DNA of 64,000 nt from Nitrospirota bacterium (GCA_016217675.1 JACRHC010000010.1:1-64000), one strand, 5' to 3'. Shown: positions 25,401 to 34,694, counted from the stretch's first letter. Notes: generated by a model not told the origin, from the sequence alone. Numbers and translations: made by a program.

Positions 25401-28400
25401 TTCCAGACTGCCCGATTATAGACCGGTCTGGCTGCCCGGTAGTCAAAGCCCCTCAGAAGGGTCAGTTCTTCTTCAAGGAGAGAATCGGTCTGGTTCTGGA
25501 AGGCAAAGATCGAGGAGGACTCAGCGCCGTATTCGATGCTGTTTGTTCCAAACCCGATGGTAGGGTCAACCGCATCACCATATGCCTCATTGCCAAGGAG
25601 CATATAGAAATCAGATATACGGGAGGCCGCAAGCAGAAGTGCTGCATTGGCCGGTGCGTAATTGATCGGAGGAGTGCCGCCTATGGATAGACCGATCCCG
25701 CGGCGCAGCACCGTTTCGTATGCAGATATCAGCCCCATGCTGTTAAGGTTGTCCGGATCGTTATTCATCGCAACTGCGCCTTCGTACCTCTCGCCAAGCT
25801 GGATGAGCATGCTGCCATAGGTATTTGTGGGAGCAGCTGCAAAGTCTTTTACCCGGGCCTCAAACGGATTCAGGGCGCGTATGACACGCTTGATCCATCC
25901 TTCTGCGAGCTGTGGTCTCGGTGTATCAGCTGTCCCTGAAGGGTCGCCTGCCCAGGGGGTTGCTACTGTTGTGTTATCGCAGACCGGGTACCCCTTATAC
26001 CTGACATAGAACCAGTTGTCTGATATTGTTGTCTCCGTTGCACCCTTGATGGTTATATCAATGGCCCCAAACGGATCCGGCACATTAAAGGGGAGCCATC
26101 TGCCTGTCGCTGTCGAGTATTCATCTGTTTCAGGCGACGGCGGAGGCTCAGGCCCCCTGCCGGTTCCAGGGTCAGGATGATAGTACCATTCGAACTCAAA
26201 GTTCTCAGGCCTTCCACCGAAATCTCCGCTATGCCGCAGCACAAGTTTTTCATCAAAGATGATGTCAGACTGGACAACCTGTATCTGTCCCTGATAAGGC
26301 GCGCAGTCAATTCTAATGACCTGGAGACTGACAGGAAGGGAGCCGAGGCTCGGGTCATTGTTAAAGGCGAGCGTTACAAACCCGGTTCCGGCAGCTTCGC
26401 CGGCTGTAAGGGCAAAACCCCCTCCTGCTGCCTCAAGACGCTCAGGGAAGCCGTCACTGAGATAGTTGCCGTTTAGGTCAGTCATCTTGTTGCCACTGGC
26501 ATCATATTTATAATCCTGCAGACCGATCAAAGACGGCATGCTCCGAAGAAGTGTGCGCCTTTCTACGCTGTCAAGGTTCTCCCAGTTCGAAAGATCAATT
26601 GAATGCGGCACTTGAGGCCGCGGCCACAACAGGTTGATGATAAAATCGTAGATCCAGGGCAGTGGGCCTGGAGGGATGGTAATCTGGGGCTCCATTCTGA
26701 GCTGCAGCTGCTGTGGGTTCCTCGTCTGGTTAAACAGGGCTTTGACTGTTCTGACATAGTCCTCATCATCACTGAGGGCAAGCAGTTCGTCAAGTTCGCT
26801 CGCAGACATCACATTAATAAGCATGAGCGGATCACCCATGCCGGTATTGTCAAAATAGCCCTGGAAGCCGAGCTTCCGGGTTATAGGGTTGTAATAGAAC
26901 CTGACCATCAGATGAAAGGGGAGATCATTGAAGATCAAAAGTCCATTATCCTCACTGGTGCTGATCTCTGAAGGAAGAGCGACCCATGTCCCGTTTCCGT
27001 CATCAAGGAGCAGTTCCCGCGGACTCAAAGGATCTATCAGCTGAACAAGTGAATGCCTTGGCCTCTGCACATTCGGATCAAGCTCATCATAGACGATCTG
27101 GACAGCAGCCTGGTTCATAATGTCAGGCAGCCCTCGTTTGGCAGTCAGCAGGGTCTCGCCCACATGCAGTACCGGCACATCAGCAGGCCAGCTGATGGAA
27201 TAGGAGACACCAATGGGCTGCCCACCGCCTCCGGACCGTCTGTCAAGCCAGCCTACGCACTGTCCTGCAGATCCATCGAACTTCTGGGGCAGGGACGGAT
27301 TATTTGGATAATCAAAATCACTCAAAAGAGGATAATAGTACCGCGCCGTTACGGTCCCGGCTGATCGCGCCCAATACTGGTTATTAACACTGTCCTGCCA
27401 GTAGGGATCTCCCTCTCCAAATGACTGAGGACAGCCGCTCAGAAGACGGATTGGATAGGGCGGATTGATCGTTGTGCCTGCAGTCCCCTGATAATTGAAC
27501 GAGTTATAGCCATACCCGGTTGTCAGCACCTTGTACGTCAACATAGACCACTGATTGTCCGCCGGATTCTTGTATTTGAGCAGCACATAGGGCTTTGACG
27601 GCAGATTGGTCAGAGGATTATACAGATCGTTCCTGAGCGCAAAGGCTGCAGCAAAACCATTGCCGGTTGCTGATGGGAAGAGCGAGGCATGCTCCTCATT
27701 CGGATTATACCCGGCCTGATCTGAGTCCGCCTGCCGGTAAACATAGACCTCCGGAAAGACTGCGGTGTCCAGAGGGGGCTGGTTCAGTACATCAGAGCCG
27801 AGTTCACTGGCTATGATGATCTTGTACACAACATTGTCCGCAGGCCATAAACAGTTATAGCGTACAGACCTGACCGGCCAGGGGACATTTTTCAGGTTTG
27901 TCTCTGACCAGACAACCACCATATCGCGTCCGGCATCAGGGTCGGTCTGATGGGTATTCTTTGCTGTGGTCACCTCATTGACAGGGATGATCGGCCCCAT
28001 CCTCGTCTCTTTGTCATAAGACCGCTTTGTGCCGTATCCGTCATGGAAGGCCTTGTTAAAATAGACGTATCCGTTTTTCCCAAGGGGGTCATTATGGACA
28101 AAATCCGTTATCCGCTGCCCGACTGTGCAGGATGCATCATCTTGAAACACAATGGGGTTGTCCCAGAAGTACGTCTTCACCACCTCAAAAGCTACAGGGA
28201 AGTTGGTCAGGTCAAACCCTCCGTTTCCATATCGGATGACCGAATAACCTTCAAGGGAAGCATTAAAAAGTGCTCCGCCGGACTCGGTCTTCTCGGTATC
28301 TGTTGCACCGTTGCCGGTGCGCTGTATACCGGTATAGCTATAGCTTGTGGTTGATGGCTGCAGTTCAGTCGGCACGCCTGCAACATGGATCTGCGGCTTG

Positions 28401-31228
28401 TCAGGCCACTTGCTCACCCCTGTAGAGAGCACCCGTGAGAAGTTCAGAAGGTCAGTCGAGATACGCCATTTGATCACTGCTCCCACGTCGCCCCATACCG
28501 AATAGAGCTTTTTGCTGTACTCGCTCCAGAAAAAGTTGTCTTCTGAATCAGGAGACATGAATTCCGGCTTCATGGCCACTGCTCCGTCAGGCATCGGGAC
28601 TTCCTGTCCGACTGTCCAGACCTCGCTTTCCCTCCAACGTCCGAGCTGACTGACACTCGCAAGGAAGATATCAGCATTCCCGGCTGAAAAGAGGATCTTG
28701 CCGCTTGAAATATTGTTTGGCTTATTATTCGGATCTATAAAATTATCCATTATGGTCAATGCGCTCAGGACATTTCCGAACTCCAGACCGGAGATCATGC
28801 CGGTAAAATAATTTGTGCCGCTGACACTGCTTGCATAGGCTATCGTTACCCCTGTGTGAACTGTCCTGGAAGAACTCGTCTTTGTCCCTGAGGCCCTTTC
28901 AATCCCGTCGACATACAGTTTCTGGGTTATGGCCCCGCCGAACGTATGCACTGCATAGTGCCATTGGTTGTCTGCAAAATTACTCCCGACCGTCTGAATG
29001 ATCTCTTCTGTACTGTTAAAGACTTTGGCCTTCAGGTTGCCGTTTGAGAGCCAGATGTCCCTGTCCCCGTTTGCTACCTTCGCGCCGTTTGTTATCGAAA
29101 GGATACCTGCATTCGGGTCCCCGGTCTTGAACCAGAAGGCAACAGAGTAGCTGGTATCGCTGATCGATTCTTCACCGAAGATGTATTGCTGTTTACTGCC
29201 GTCAAAACTCATGGTTGAGCCTTCGATGAAACTTGAGGCTGTTCTAAAACTTCCGGCAATAAAGTTCGTCCCTGAGCCATCAGCGACAATGCTCCGGACA
29301 TTTTCGTCATCGTACAAACCACCCCTCGTAGCCCATGCCAATCCGCCGCTTCCTGCAGAATACTTTGCAACAAAGGCATCATTCTGAGCATTTCCCTTGG
29401 CGGTTATTGTATCGACCACACTGCCGTTATCATACAGCTGGAGGTTGCCCTTGAAATTACCTGTTGCATAAACCCCGCGGTTGGCCAATTCCAATTTATC
29501 GACCGACAGTGAAAAGGCCTCGGCAACGTTTGCTGTTGATGTAGGACCTGCTGACCTGGCCCATTGCCATGCTGCAGTTACATCGCTGCCGCCGAAAAGT
29601 CTTGCCACAAAGGCGTTAACCGGGGCAGTCGTGCCGCCGGTCGTATCATGGAGCTGTGTTGCCCCGAGCTTGGGGGCATTTTTGTACCCGCCGGCTATAT
29701 ACAGGTCTCCGTCAGGGTCCATCGCAATGGCATTCGCCCAGATCGAATCATTTGACGTTGTGCCTGAAGAATCAATAAGCCACTTAACCGACGGGTTCGG
29801 AACCGGGGCGGGATTGCCGAACATATTAGGCCCCTGATCGTATATCTTCAAAACAAAAAGGTCCTTATTTCCTATGCCGGAAGCCATGGCATTTTTCGTA
29901 TTTGTCCCGTCAGAAAACCTGAAGTCAAAAGTGCTGCTGCCGTCCGAGCTGCCACCCTGGAAATATCCGGACACATAAATCATTGTTTTGGGCGTGGTAT
30001 AGTCTGACTCGTCAAATTTCACCACAAGACCCGTAGCACGGTCATCGCTTTCACGATAGCCGGTAGCGCTGGCAATGCAGACATTTCTGGAATACAGATA
30101 CTGGGCAGCACGGTCCTCTGTATAGGTCTTCGGGAAGGACGGTCTGTTGAGACCAGTGTTATAATCAAGCGCACTTGAAAAGACAAAGGGGGCAGAATAG
30201 CCTGGTGCAGGGTTCTGTCCATACCACTGCCTGCATTCGTTCTCGCTCAAATACCAGTTGGAGTCCCAGTATCCGACCTCGCAGGCATGATGATAGTTAT
30301 ATGATGAGAAGGGGGGTTGGAGCAGCCAGTCAAAAGGCCAGGGGAAGTAGACAGGGTGGTCGTGCTGGTAGTATGCATTCGATGAATTGCAGCACCAGTT
30401 GCCGGTCAGGCATTCTATACCCGGGAAATTCCCGCCTCCTGAAAGCGCCCATTTCCAGTCTCCGTCCTTGGTCAGTTTTGCGACAAAGACATCAAAATCA
30501 GGAGAGGTGGAATTAGTTGGATAGCTCTGGGTCTGTAGTGTCCTGGTCGTTATCGTCCCGTTATCGTTGAGAATCTGAAATGTCTGGTTTCCGGAAAATG
30601 TCCCGGCAACATATACTTCAACGTCCCGGGTAGTATTAAGCCCTACAGGGGTAACCCCAATAGCTGTCCCATAGCCCTGCCAGTCCCCAGGGATACTTTT
30701 CACCCAGAGCCAGGTCCCGTTCGTATCCAGCTTTGCCACAAAGACATCGTGAAGCGCCTGCGAGTTGAGAATAATATTTCCAAAACTTGAAGTCGCGCTG
30801 AATTTTCCCGTGATATAGACATTGCCGTCATGGTCAACCGCGATGGCATCTGCCGTGTCTTCCCATATACCGCCGGCACTGACGACCCAGTCCCAGCCGC
30901 CGCCTGCATCAAGCTTCCCCACAAAAATATCAGAACAGTAGCCGTTAGCACAGCTGCCGTTTGGCGGCGCCTGAAGCGTCGTTGTCCCAATGGTCGCTGT
31001 GCCGGTAAAGTACCCGGCAACATAAACACTTCCATTTTTGTCAACGGTTGCTGCAATGACCTGGTCATTCAGCGTACCGCCTGCCCTCTGCGGCCATCCG
31101 GAATCGGCATGCGCCTGTCCTGCATTCATCAGGAACATACAGGAGATCAAAAAGATAATTGCGGTGAACAACCTGGAAATCATCTGTTTTGTACGCTCCC
31201 TCATAGTTATTTCTGTGAATGTTTTCAT
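22460..31228 (-). CDS. 2922-residue secreted beta-propeller/LamG protein
   Basis: A signal peptide (n-region to about residue 18, hydrophobic 19-35, cut near AHA). Residues about 45-670 hold SBBP-type beta-propeller repeats (DVFVAKLDTNGTW-like, AVDHDGNVYITGKF) with a Cys-rich insert. About 675-825 is a LamG/concanavalin-A fold (YSVAFWFKTGD, DNQWHYAVHTF, LYVDGIE). Residues 880-1900 are beta-rich with no recognised family. A dockerin-like DMNGDGFINEFDARI stands near 1963. Residues about 2100-2700 are mostly helical and coil-prone, followed by a beta C-terminus. The gene starts in a four-base ATGA overlap with the 326-residue-frame gene upstream and its stop abuts the MopE-type gene. It is an extracellular protein of unknown function; the long helical part is unusual for an adhesin and could be an assembly stalk or polymerising region. 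Confidence 0.82.
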   Translation of the reverse strand: MKTFTEITMRERTKQMISRLFTAIIFLISCMFLMNAGQAHADSGWPQRAGGTLNDQVIAATVDKNGSVYVAGYFTGTATIGTTTLQAPPNGSCANGYCSDIFVGKLDAGGGWDWVVSAGGIWEDTADAIAVDHDGNVYITGKFSATSSFGNIILNSQALHDVFVAKLDTNGTWLWVKSIPGDWQGYGTAIGVTPVGLNTTRDVEVYVAGTFSGNQTFQILNDNGTITTRTLQTQSYPTNSTSPDFDVFVAKLTKDGDWKWALSGGGNFPGIECLTGNWCCNSSNAYYQHDHPVYFPWPFDWLLQPPFSSYNYHHACEVGYWDSNWYLSENECRQWYGQNPAPGYSAPFVFSSALDYNTGLNRPSFPKTYTEDRAAQYLYSRNVCIASATGYRESDDRATGLVVKFDESDYTTPKTMIYVSGYFQGGSSDGSSTFDFRFSDGTNTKNAMASGIGNKDLFVLKIYDQGPNMFGNPAPVPNPSVKWLIDSSGTTSNDSIWANAIAMDPDGDLYIAGGYKNAPKLGATQLHDTTGGTTAPVNAFVARLFGGSDVTAAWQWARSAGPTSTANVAEAFSLSVDKLELANRGVYATGNFKGNLQLYDNGSVVDTITAKGNAQNDAFVAKYSAGSGGLAWATRGGLYDDENVRSIVADGSGTNFIAGSFRTASSFIEGSTMSFDGSKQQYIFGEESISDTSYSVAFWFKTGDPNAGILSITNGAKVANGDRDIWLSNGNLKAKVFNSTEEIIQTVGSNFADNQWHYAVHTFGGAITQKLYVDGIERASGTKTSSSRTVHTGVTIAYASSVSGTNYFTGMISGLEFGNVLSALTIMDNFIDPNNKPNNISSGKILFSAGNADIFLASVSQLGRWRESEVWTVGQEVPMPDGAVAMKPEFMSPDSEDNFFWSEYSKKLYSVWGDVGAVIKWRISTDLLNFSRVLSTGVSKWPDKPQIHVAGVPTELQPSTTSYSYTGIQRTGNGATDTEKTESGGALFNASLEGYSVIRYGNGGFDLTNFPVAFEVVKTYFWDNPIVFQDDASCTVGQRITDFVHNDPLGKNGYVYFNKAFHDGYGTKRSYDKETRMGPIIPVNEVTTAKNTHQTDPDAGRDMVVVWSETNLKNVPWPVRSVRYNCLWPADNVVYKIIIASELGSDVLNQPPLDTAVFPEVYVYRQADSDQAGYNPNEEHASLFPSATGNGFAAAFALRNDLYNPLTNLPSKPYVLLKYKNPADNQWSMLTYKVLTTGYGYNSFNYQGTAGTTINPPYPIRLLSGCPQSFGEGDPYWQDSVNNQYWARSAGTVTARYYYPLLSDFDYPNNPSLPQKFDGSAGQCVGWLDRRSGGGGQPIGVSYSISWPADVPVLHVGETLLTAKRGLPDIMNQAAVQIVYDELDPNVQRPRHSLVQLIDPLSPRELLLDDGNGTWVALPSEISTSEDNGLLIFNDLPFHLMVRFYYNPITRKLGFQGYFDNTGMGDPLMLINVMSASELDELLALSDDEDYVRTVKALFNQTRNPQQLQLRMEPQITIPPGPLPWIYDFIINLLWPRPQVPHSIDLSNWENLDSVERRTLLRSMPSLIGLQDYKYDASGNKMTDLNGNYLSDGFPERLEAAGGGFALTAGEAAGTGFVTLAFNNDPSLGSLPVSLQVIRIDCAPYQGQIQVVQSDIIFDEKLVLRHSGDFGGRPENFEFEWYYHPDPGTGRGPEPPPSPETDEYSTATGRWLPFNVPDPFGAIDITIKGATETTISDNWFYVRYKGYPVCDNTTVATPWAGDPSGTADTPRPQLAEGWIKRVIRALNPFEARVKDFAAAPTNTYGSMLIQLGERYEGAVAMNNDPDNLNSMGLISAYETVLRRGIGLSIGGTPPINYAPANAALLLAASRISDFYMLLGNEAYGDAVDPTIGFGTNSIEYGAESSSIFAFQNQTDSLLEEELTLLRGFDYRAARPVYNRAVWNFTSDDGEVAYSQVYNIKDMNGDGFINEFDARIMFPQGHGDAWGHYLTSTKGYYRLLRHPFYTWDPRAESVLVAGAPVRVDYLDERKFARAAAAKAKAGAEIMNLTYRLKYVDDPAGQWQGYKDNTLMDPADPQSARAWGLSEWGRRTGQGAYFDWVVANSILPAVDNDPLHDPAVTGTNLTKIDRKTVSALSEIPSNFLEVQVQLDKADAGLNPLGLARDVVPFDIDPAFNTIGSGIQGKTHFEQIYERAAVALQNVEGVWNYANKTSNMLRQNENTLYEFGGEVYVQELDYKNRLIEIYGFPYSGDMGPTGSYPSNYDGPDIFHYMWIDQTELTGETAPPDEVQDVTVTFSLIPGLSLISLFTYPPADPTTMDVNYRFSTRGLGVLKPDNMGQRRAQGELQRALSDMYLERNSYEVALRNYENLLKDINAKVTALSALHAFQIHNDLMLVAKNGVTLAFDATLAAMETANIVMRRISAALDFVSEDASHCVPQNVGLAVSVGNPVSCTVEIAGDAGAFALDTVADTVDILKLWTEFGKTATLMGFDLESQVVGNAYELLSEFRELEALIRQEPAARLEVFAQKEVVRQAIQNYYAVLAQGQRLQSEIYDYRAWVASEVQEARYRDMTFRIFRNDGIQKYRAHFDLAARYTYLAAKAYDFETGLLRSDNASGQKFLTNIVKQRSLGQIIDGRPVAGALGLSDPLSRLGQNFAVLKGQLGFNNPQIETSLFSLRSELLRLTDIADFRTLLSSPYDPAGGTGYYAADLWQVPEFRKYCRPFTLESAGAQPGLVIPFSTEVNFGRNFFGRELGAGDSTYDPTMFATKIRSAGVWFTDYDTTQLASTPRVYLVPAGMDIMRASTGNMMQTRQWRVVDQKIPVPFPIGASDITNPDWIPINDSLSDQLSGMRKFSSLRAYPEPFEPSDTTIESRLIGRSVWNTKWMLIIPGGTLNYDPSIGLSRFLSGVSDIKIFFETYGYSGN

Positions 31229-32088
31229 TGGTTTAACTCCCCTATATCGGTCACCTTCTGCAGTCGGAAGGTGCCGGAAACATATATGGTATGTTTGTGA
31301 AGTCCTATTAACGTCTCCTGATAAAGGCCTGCCATCAGGCTGCTGCCCCAGGCAGGTGATGCATTCGAGCCGTTCGGATCAGTGGCGCTGAATGTCAGGG
31401 TCATGTCCCTGGTGACGCGGTAGACCTCAAGGATCGGGGTGTTTACCGCGCATATTTCCCCGGCAGGACAGTCCGCATCCACCGAGCAGCTTCGTTTTGG
31501 CTCAGCTAATGAACAGACCCTCTTTGCTTCATTGCCCTCGGCGTCAAAAACAGCAAAGTTTTTGAGAGGCTTGGAATCCTCATTCAGATTGTCATGTTCA
31601 GGGTTGAACCGGTGCATAAAAGGGTTTGTCGGATTTTCAGGAGTAAGTACGAGACGACCTGTGAGCAGGCCGCCGAGAGAAAAAGCACCGCTCATGTTCA
31701 CCTGCAGGCCGTCAAAGTCGTAAGCTGCAGTGCTGATCCGATGGCAGAACTCCGTATCAGCGAGATTGTCACAGACAAAATTGCTGGGAATAAGCGTATC
31801 GTCGGTAATAAGCGCATAATGACCGGGAGAACCGGGCTTCCACATATGAATAACATCTTTGATGATCCGGGTGTTTCCTGATGTATCGACATGCAGCAAC
31901 ATCCGGAATTTAAAGGGAGTGGCAACCTCCGTAGGGTTTGTGCTATTTACTAAAATCTGGGACTCTGAAACCTTGTCCACAGACACGCTGCCGACCCATA
32001 GACCGGTAAATTCCGCAGCATGCACGGTTGCTGCAAGACTTACCGCAGCGATAAAGACGATCAGAAAAATAAATCCCAGGCCTTTCAT
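31225..32088 (-). CDS. Secreted protein of unknown function
   Basis: From the ATG at 32088 (GGGGAG upstream) the product starts MKGLGFIFLIVFIAAVSLAA, a signal peptide cut near VHA. The mature part begins FTGLWVGSV and is about 265 residues long. A disulfide-prone stretch ...CSLAEPKRSCSVDADCPAGEIC lies near residue 200. No family was recognised. Alternative starts at 32145 (TGAGATG with the upstream stop) and 32205 would add a non-signal leader. The stop overlaps the start of the 2922-residue gene by four bases, so the two are translationally coupled. Confidence 0.7.
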   Translation of the reverse strand: MKGLGFIFLIVFIAAVSLAATVHAAEFTGLWVGSVSVDKVSESQILVNSTNPTEVATPFKFRMLLHVDTSGNTRIIKDVIHMWKPGSPGHYALITDDTLIPSNFVCDNLADTEFCHRISTAAYDFDGLQVNMSGAFSLGGLLTGRLVLTPENPTNPFMHRFNPEHDNLNEDSKPLKNFAVFDAEGNEAKRVCSLAEPKRSCSVDADCPAGEICAVNTPILEVYRVTRDMTLTFSATDPNGSNASPAWGSSLMAGLYQETLIGLHKHTIYVSGTFRLQKVTDIGELNQ

Positions 32089-32146
32089 GGGTAATCTCCC
32101 CCTTTGCACCGTATTGCCGCATTGCATAATATTATTGTCAGCCATC

Positions 32147-33163
32147 TCAGAACCCGCCTTTCTCAGCGCTAACAGGAACAAGGTATCTGCTCCCGGCATC
32201 ATCAAGTATCTCGATCATCGACTCTGTCCTCGGCGTTGACATGGCAGCCCTTTTAAGGCTGAACGTCAAAAGCTTCTCCTTGCCTGCGCCTAAAGAAATA
32301 GTTTCGGCAGCGTTAAAAGAAGGCCAGGTAATTCCACCGTAAGGGCCGACCAGAAGCTTTACGAGCGGTACCGGAGACCCCATAGGGATATACCGGACCG
32401 TGACCGTTTTTGCAGTGGAAGAGACGTTCTTTATCCAGAGCTTGTTTTCAGTGAGTGCTTTATGAAAATCAAGTCCGTCACCAAAATCAGCCCGGACAGT
32501 AAGAGGTCCGGAATACGCTGACGCACCCTCAGTATAAATCCAGAAGGCCTCCCCTGAACGCATCTGCGTTGAAGCAGGGTTCTGGACAAGCTCCCATATC
32601 CCGGCATTGCTGAGGCGGTAAATCGCCTGTCCTGTATGGGCCGCAGAGCTCCCAAAGAAATCGGCAAAGACAGGAGCATTGGCAGTATTAACGGGAAATC
32701 CGGCAAGATTAAAGGAATTCGGTTCCCATGCCTGACGTTTGAGCGACGGCCTTCCGGTCACATTCCAGGTAACGTTATTATCGCCCTGTATTTCTATCAG
32801 GTATGCCCTGTTTGCCTCAAGGGCAAACAGATTGCTCAAGCGGTTCACTTCTCCCCTGGACTTTGGAAAATAGACATGCCATCCCTTTACGCCGAGCAGT
32901 TTTTCGGTCGGGTCCTGGACAAACTGCATCGCAATCCCGCGAGGGACCCATGTCCATATGCCGGCCAAAGGCAGACCCTGCAGAATGACCTCCATATCTT
33001 TTTGCTCAGGCTCAACCTCAACGAATATCGCATTCCAGCCCGGATGCAGGTTGAATGTCTGTGTCACCACCGGCCCGGCCTGAACTGTGGCAGAAGTGAT
33101 CAGCAGGACAAAGACAACGGACACCAGGGATTCCATCGTTCGGGCAATAGTATTCTTCTTCAC
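32147..33163 (-). CDS. Secreted protein of unknown function
   Basis: A GTG start at 33163 with AAGGAG six bases upstream gives a 338-residue product, KKNTIARTMESLVSVVFVLL, with a signal peptide cut near VQA. The mature part contains FNLHPGWNAIFVEVEP and several beta-rich segments with AFWIYTEGASAY, which suggest a carbohydrate-binding-like or surface beta protein; no named domain was recognised. The ATG frame extending to 33226 has no better ribosome site. It is the second gene of the block, 77 bases downstream of the prolyl isomerase. Confidence 0.72.
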   Translation of the reverse strand: MKKNTIARTMESLVSVVFVLLITSATVQAGPVVTQTFNLHPGWNAIFVEVEPEQKDMEVILQGLPLAGIWTWVPRGIAMQFVQDPTEKLLGVKGWHVYFPKSRGEVNRLSNLFALEANRAYLIEIQGDNNVTWNVTGRPSLKRQAWEPNSFNLAGFPVNTANAPVFADFFGSSAAHTGQAIYRLSNAGIWELVQNPASTQMRSGEAFWIYTEGASAYSGPLTVRADFGDGLDFHKALTENKLWIKNVSSTAKTVTVRYIPMGSPVPLVKLLVGPYGGITWPSFNAAETISLGAGKEKLLTFSLKRAAMSTPRTESMIEILDDAGSRYLVPVSAEKGGF

Positions 33164-33240
33164 AGTTTCTCCTTTATATACCGCCCCTGCAACCCGGGCG
33201 CGAAAATATTTCCGCAGACCACACACATACGTTTCTCCCT

Positions 33241-34215
33241 TTATCTCGGCATTGCAGGGGGTGCAGGTCTGACTCCTGCCTCCGGCGGCTGCAGCTTGCC
33301 AAGAAGTTCTCTATTGATCTCAACCTTCAGTTCCGATGTCAGTTTCCCGTAGAACTCATTCTCCTTCTGCACCTTCTTTTCAAAGAAAAGCCGACTGCGG
33401 ATCAGTTCCTTAACCTCGGCAAGGGGACGGCTTACGCTCTCTTTTGTCTCTATCAGTTTTACGATGTGATAACCACCTGGGGAAAGGATCACCGGACTGA
33501 CCTGCCCTATCTCCCTGAGAGAGAAGAGAGCATCCGTCATCTCGTTCCCCCACCTTACAACAGCATCCCCTCTTTTTATCAACCCTGTGTCGCCTCCGCG
33601 ATAGCGGCTCGCCTGGTCATCAGAATATTTGACTGCAACCGCTCCAAAAGAAAGCGTGGCACGATCAAGTGCCATGGCATCAGCCCTCGCATCTTCTGCT
33701 CTTTTAAGAAGCTCTTTCCTCTTTTCATCAGATGCCTTTGCAGGGACTGATATCTCAATGACTGCGGCCCGCACCAACTGCGGGGTCGAGAAGTCGGATA
33801 TGCGCTCATGGTAAAAGGCCTGTATCTCATCATCTGATACGGAAATCTTTGCCAGTTCAGGTTCAAGGTTGTCCTGCCTGTATTGATTGATGATAATTCG
33901 CTTAAGCGCATCGAGTATCGCGGGCTTTCTGCCATAGCCATCCTTAAGTGCTGTGGCATAAAGCACCTCGGACCTTACCATATCCTCAAGCAGGGCCTCT
34001 CTCTGTTCAGGTCTTTCAAACCTGCCTGTCAGGCCGAATCCACCCTTCTCCATCTCCGCTTTGAGGTCTTTCTCTGTCACGTTGACGCTGCCGATAACAG
34101 CAATCGGCCTGTCAGCATCACCAACTGCCGCAGCGGTTTGGCTCCCTCCAGGAACCAAAATGCCACAGATCATTGCTGCTGATAGACCTGCCCGGAGAGC
34201 TCTGTAGCGTCCCAT
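33241..34215 (-). CDS. Exported parvulin-type peptidyl-prolyl isomerase (SurA/PrsA-like)
   Basis: A 324-residue protein with an N-terminal signal peptide (hydrophobic about 8-30). A SurA-N-like helical segment follows (VNVTEKDLKAEMEKGGF, RPEQREALLEDMVRSEVLY), then the parvulin domain with DQASRYRGGDTGLIKRGDAVVRWGNEM and the final PVILSPGGYHIVKLIETKES, and a helical C-terminal tail. It would fold proteins in the periplasm. As first gene of the 24-kb secreted block it probably serves the large surface proteins that follow. Confidence 0.88.
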   Translation of the reverse strand: MGRYRALRAGLSAAMICGILVPGGSQTAAAVGDADRPIAVIGSVNVTEKDLKAEMEKGGFGLTGRFERPEQREALLEDMVRSEVLYATALKDGYGRKPAILDALKRIIINQYRQDNLEPELAKISVSDDEIQAFYHERISDFSTPQLVRAAVIEISVPAKASDEKRKELLKRAEDARADAMALDRATLSFGAVAVKYSDDQASRYRGGDTGLIKRGDAVVRWGNEMTDALFSLREIGQVSPVILSPGGYHIVKLIETKESVSRPLAEVKELIRSRLFFEKKVQKENEFYGKLTSELKVEINRELLGKLQPPEAGVRPAPPAMPR

Positions 34216-34295
34216 AAACTCCTTTCAGGGAAACCGAATTTTCATTTCCCCTTAGATCGGCGATTACTGCCAATATCTGCTTCCATTCATGCAAG

Positions 34296-34355
34296 TCACA
34301 GAGAAGCAGGGTTGAGGTTAGGGATGCGAGTCTGAACCAATAAAATGCCTTTCAT
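34296..34355 (-). CDS. Possible 19-residue leader peptide
   Basis: ATG at 34355 with GGAGG six bases upstream encodes a 19-residue peptide (MKGILLVQ, then TRIPNLNPASL) ending in TGA. It lies about 80 bases before the prolyl isomerase gene on the same strand. The ribosome site is good but the peptide has no recognisable feature; it may be a leader or chance. Confidence 0.25.
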   Translation of the reverse strand: MKGILLVQTRIPNLNPASL

Positions 34356-34480
34356 ATAAACCTCCCTGAAGCAGAGAGTTTAAACAGTTACTAAGACATC
34401 CCCCAAAGAACAGATTACCTGATAAATCTAACTTGATTTCAAGTATAGCAGTGCTGTTTCATATGTCAAGAGTTATTTTG

Positions 34481-34663
34481 TCAAACCTTATTTTCAAACC
34501 GTAACCATTCAGTTACTGTTGGTTGTTATTCTTGAGAAAATCCCTCCTAACCTCCCTTTGCCAAAGGGAGGCCAATCTACCCCTCTTTGGCAAAGAGGGG
34601 CGAGGGGAGATTTTATGATAATTACCCCTCGTAACTGAAGCCTTATTTCAAACCTTATTTTCA
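34481..34663. mobile_element. MITE-like repeat with flanking 16-bp direct repeats
   Basis: Identical TCAAACCTTATTTTCA copies at 34481-34496 and 34648-34663 enclose an element whose ends carry inverted TTCAGTTAC (34508-34516 and 34631-34639). Its centre holds two hairpins, CTCCCTTTG/CAAAGGGAG and CCCCTCTTTG/CAAAGAGGGG. The same end sequence GTAACCATTCAGTTA recurs at 47207-47352. Confidence 0.7.
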
Positions 34664-34666
34664 CCT

Positions 34667-34694
34667 TTGCGTCTTCTGCAGTTACTGCTATAAT
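34667..34694 (+). promoter_or_regulatory. Promoter of the host-attachment-like gene
   Basis: An extended -10 TGCTATAAT (TATAAT at 34689-34694) with a weak TTGCGT at 34667-34672, 16 bases apart, precedes AAGGAGGAG and the ATG at 34717. Confidence 0.5.
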
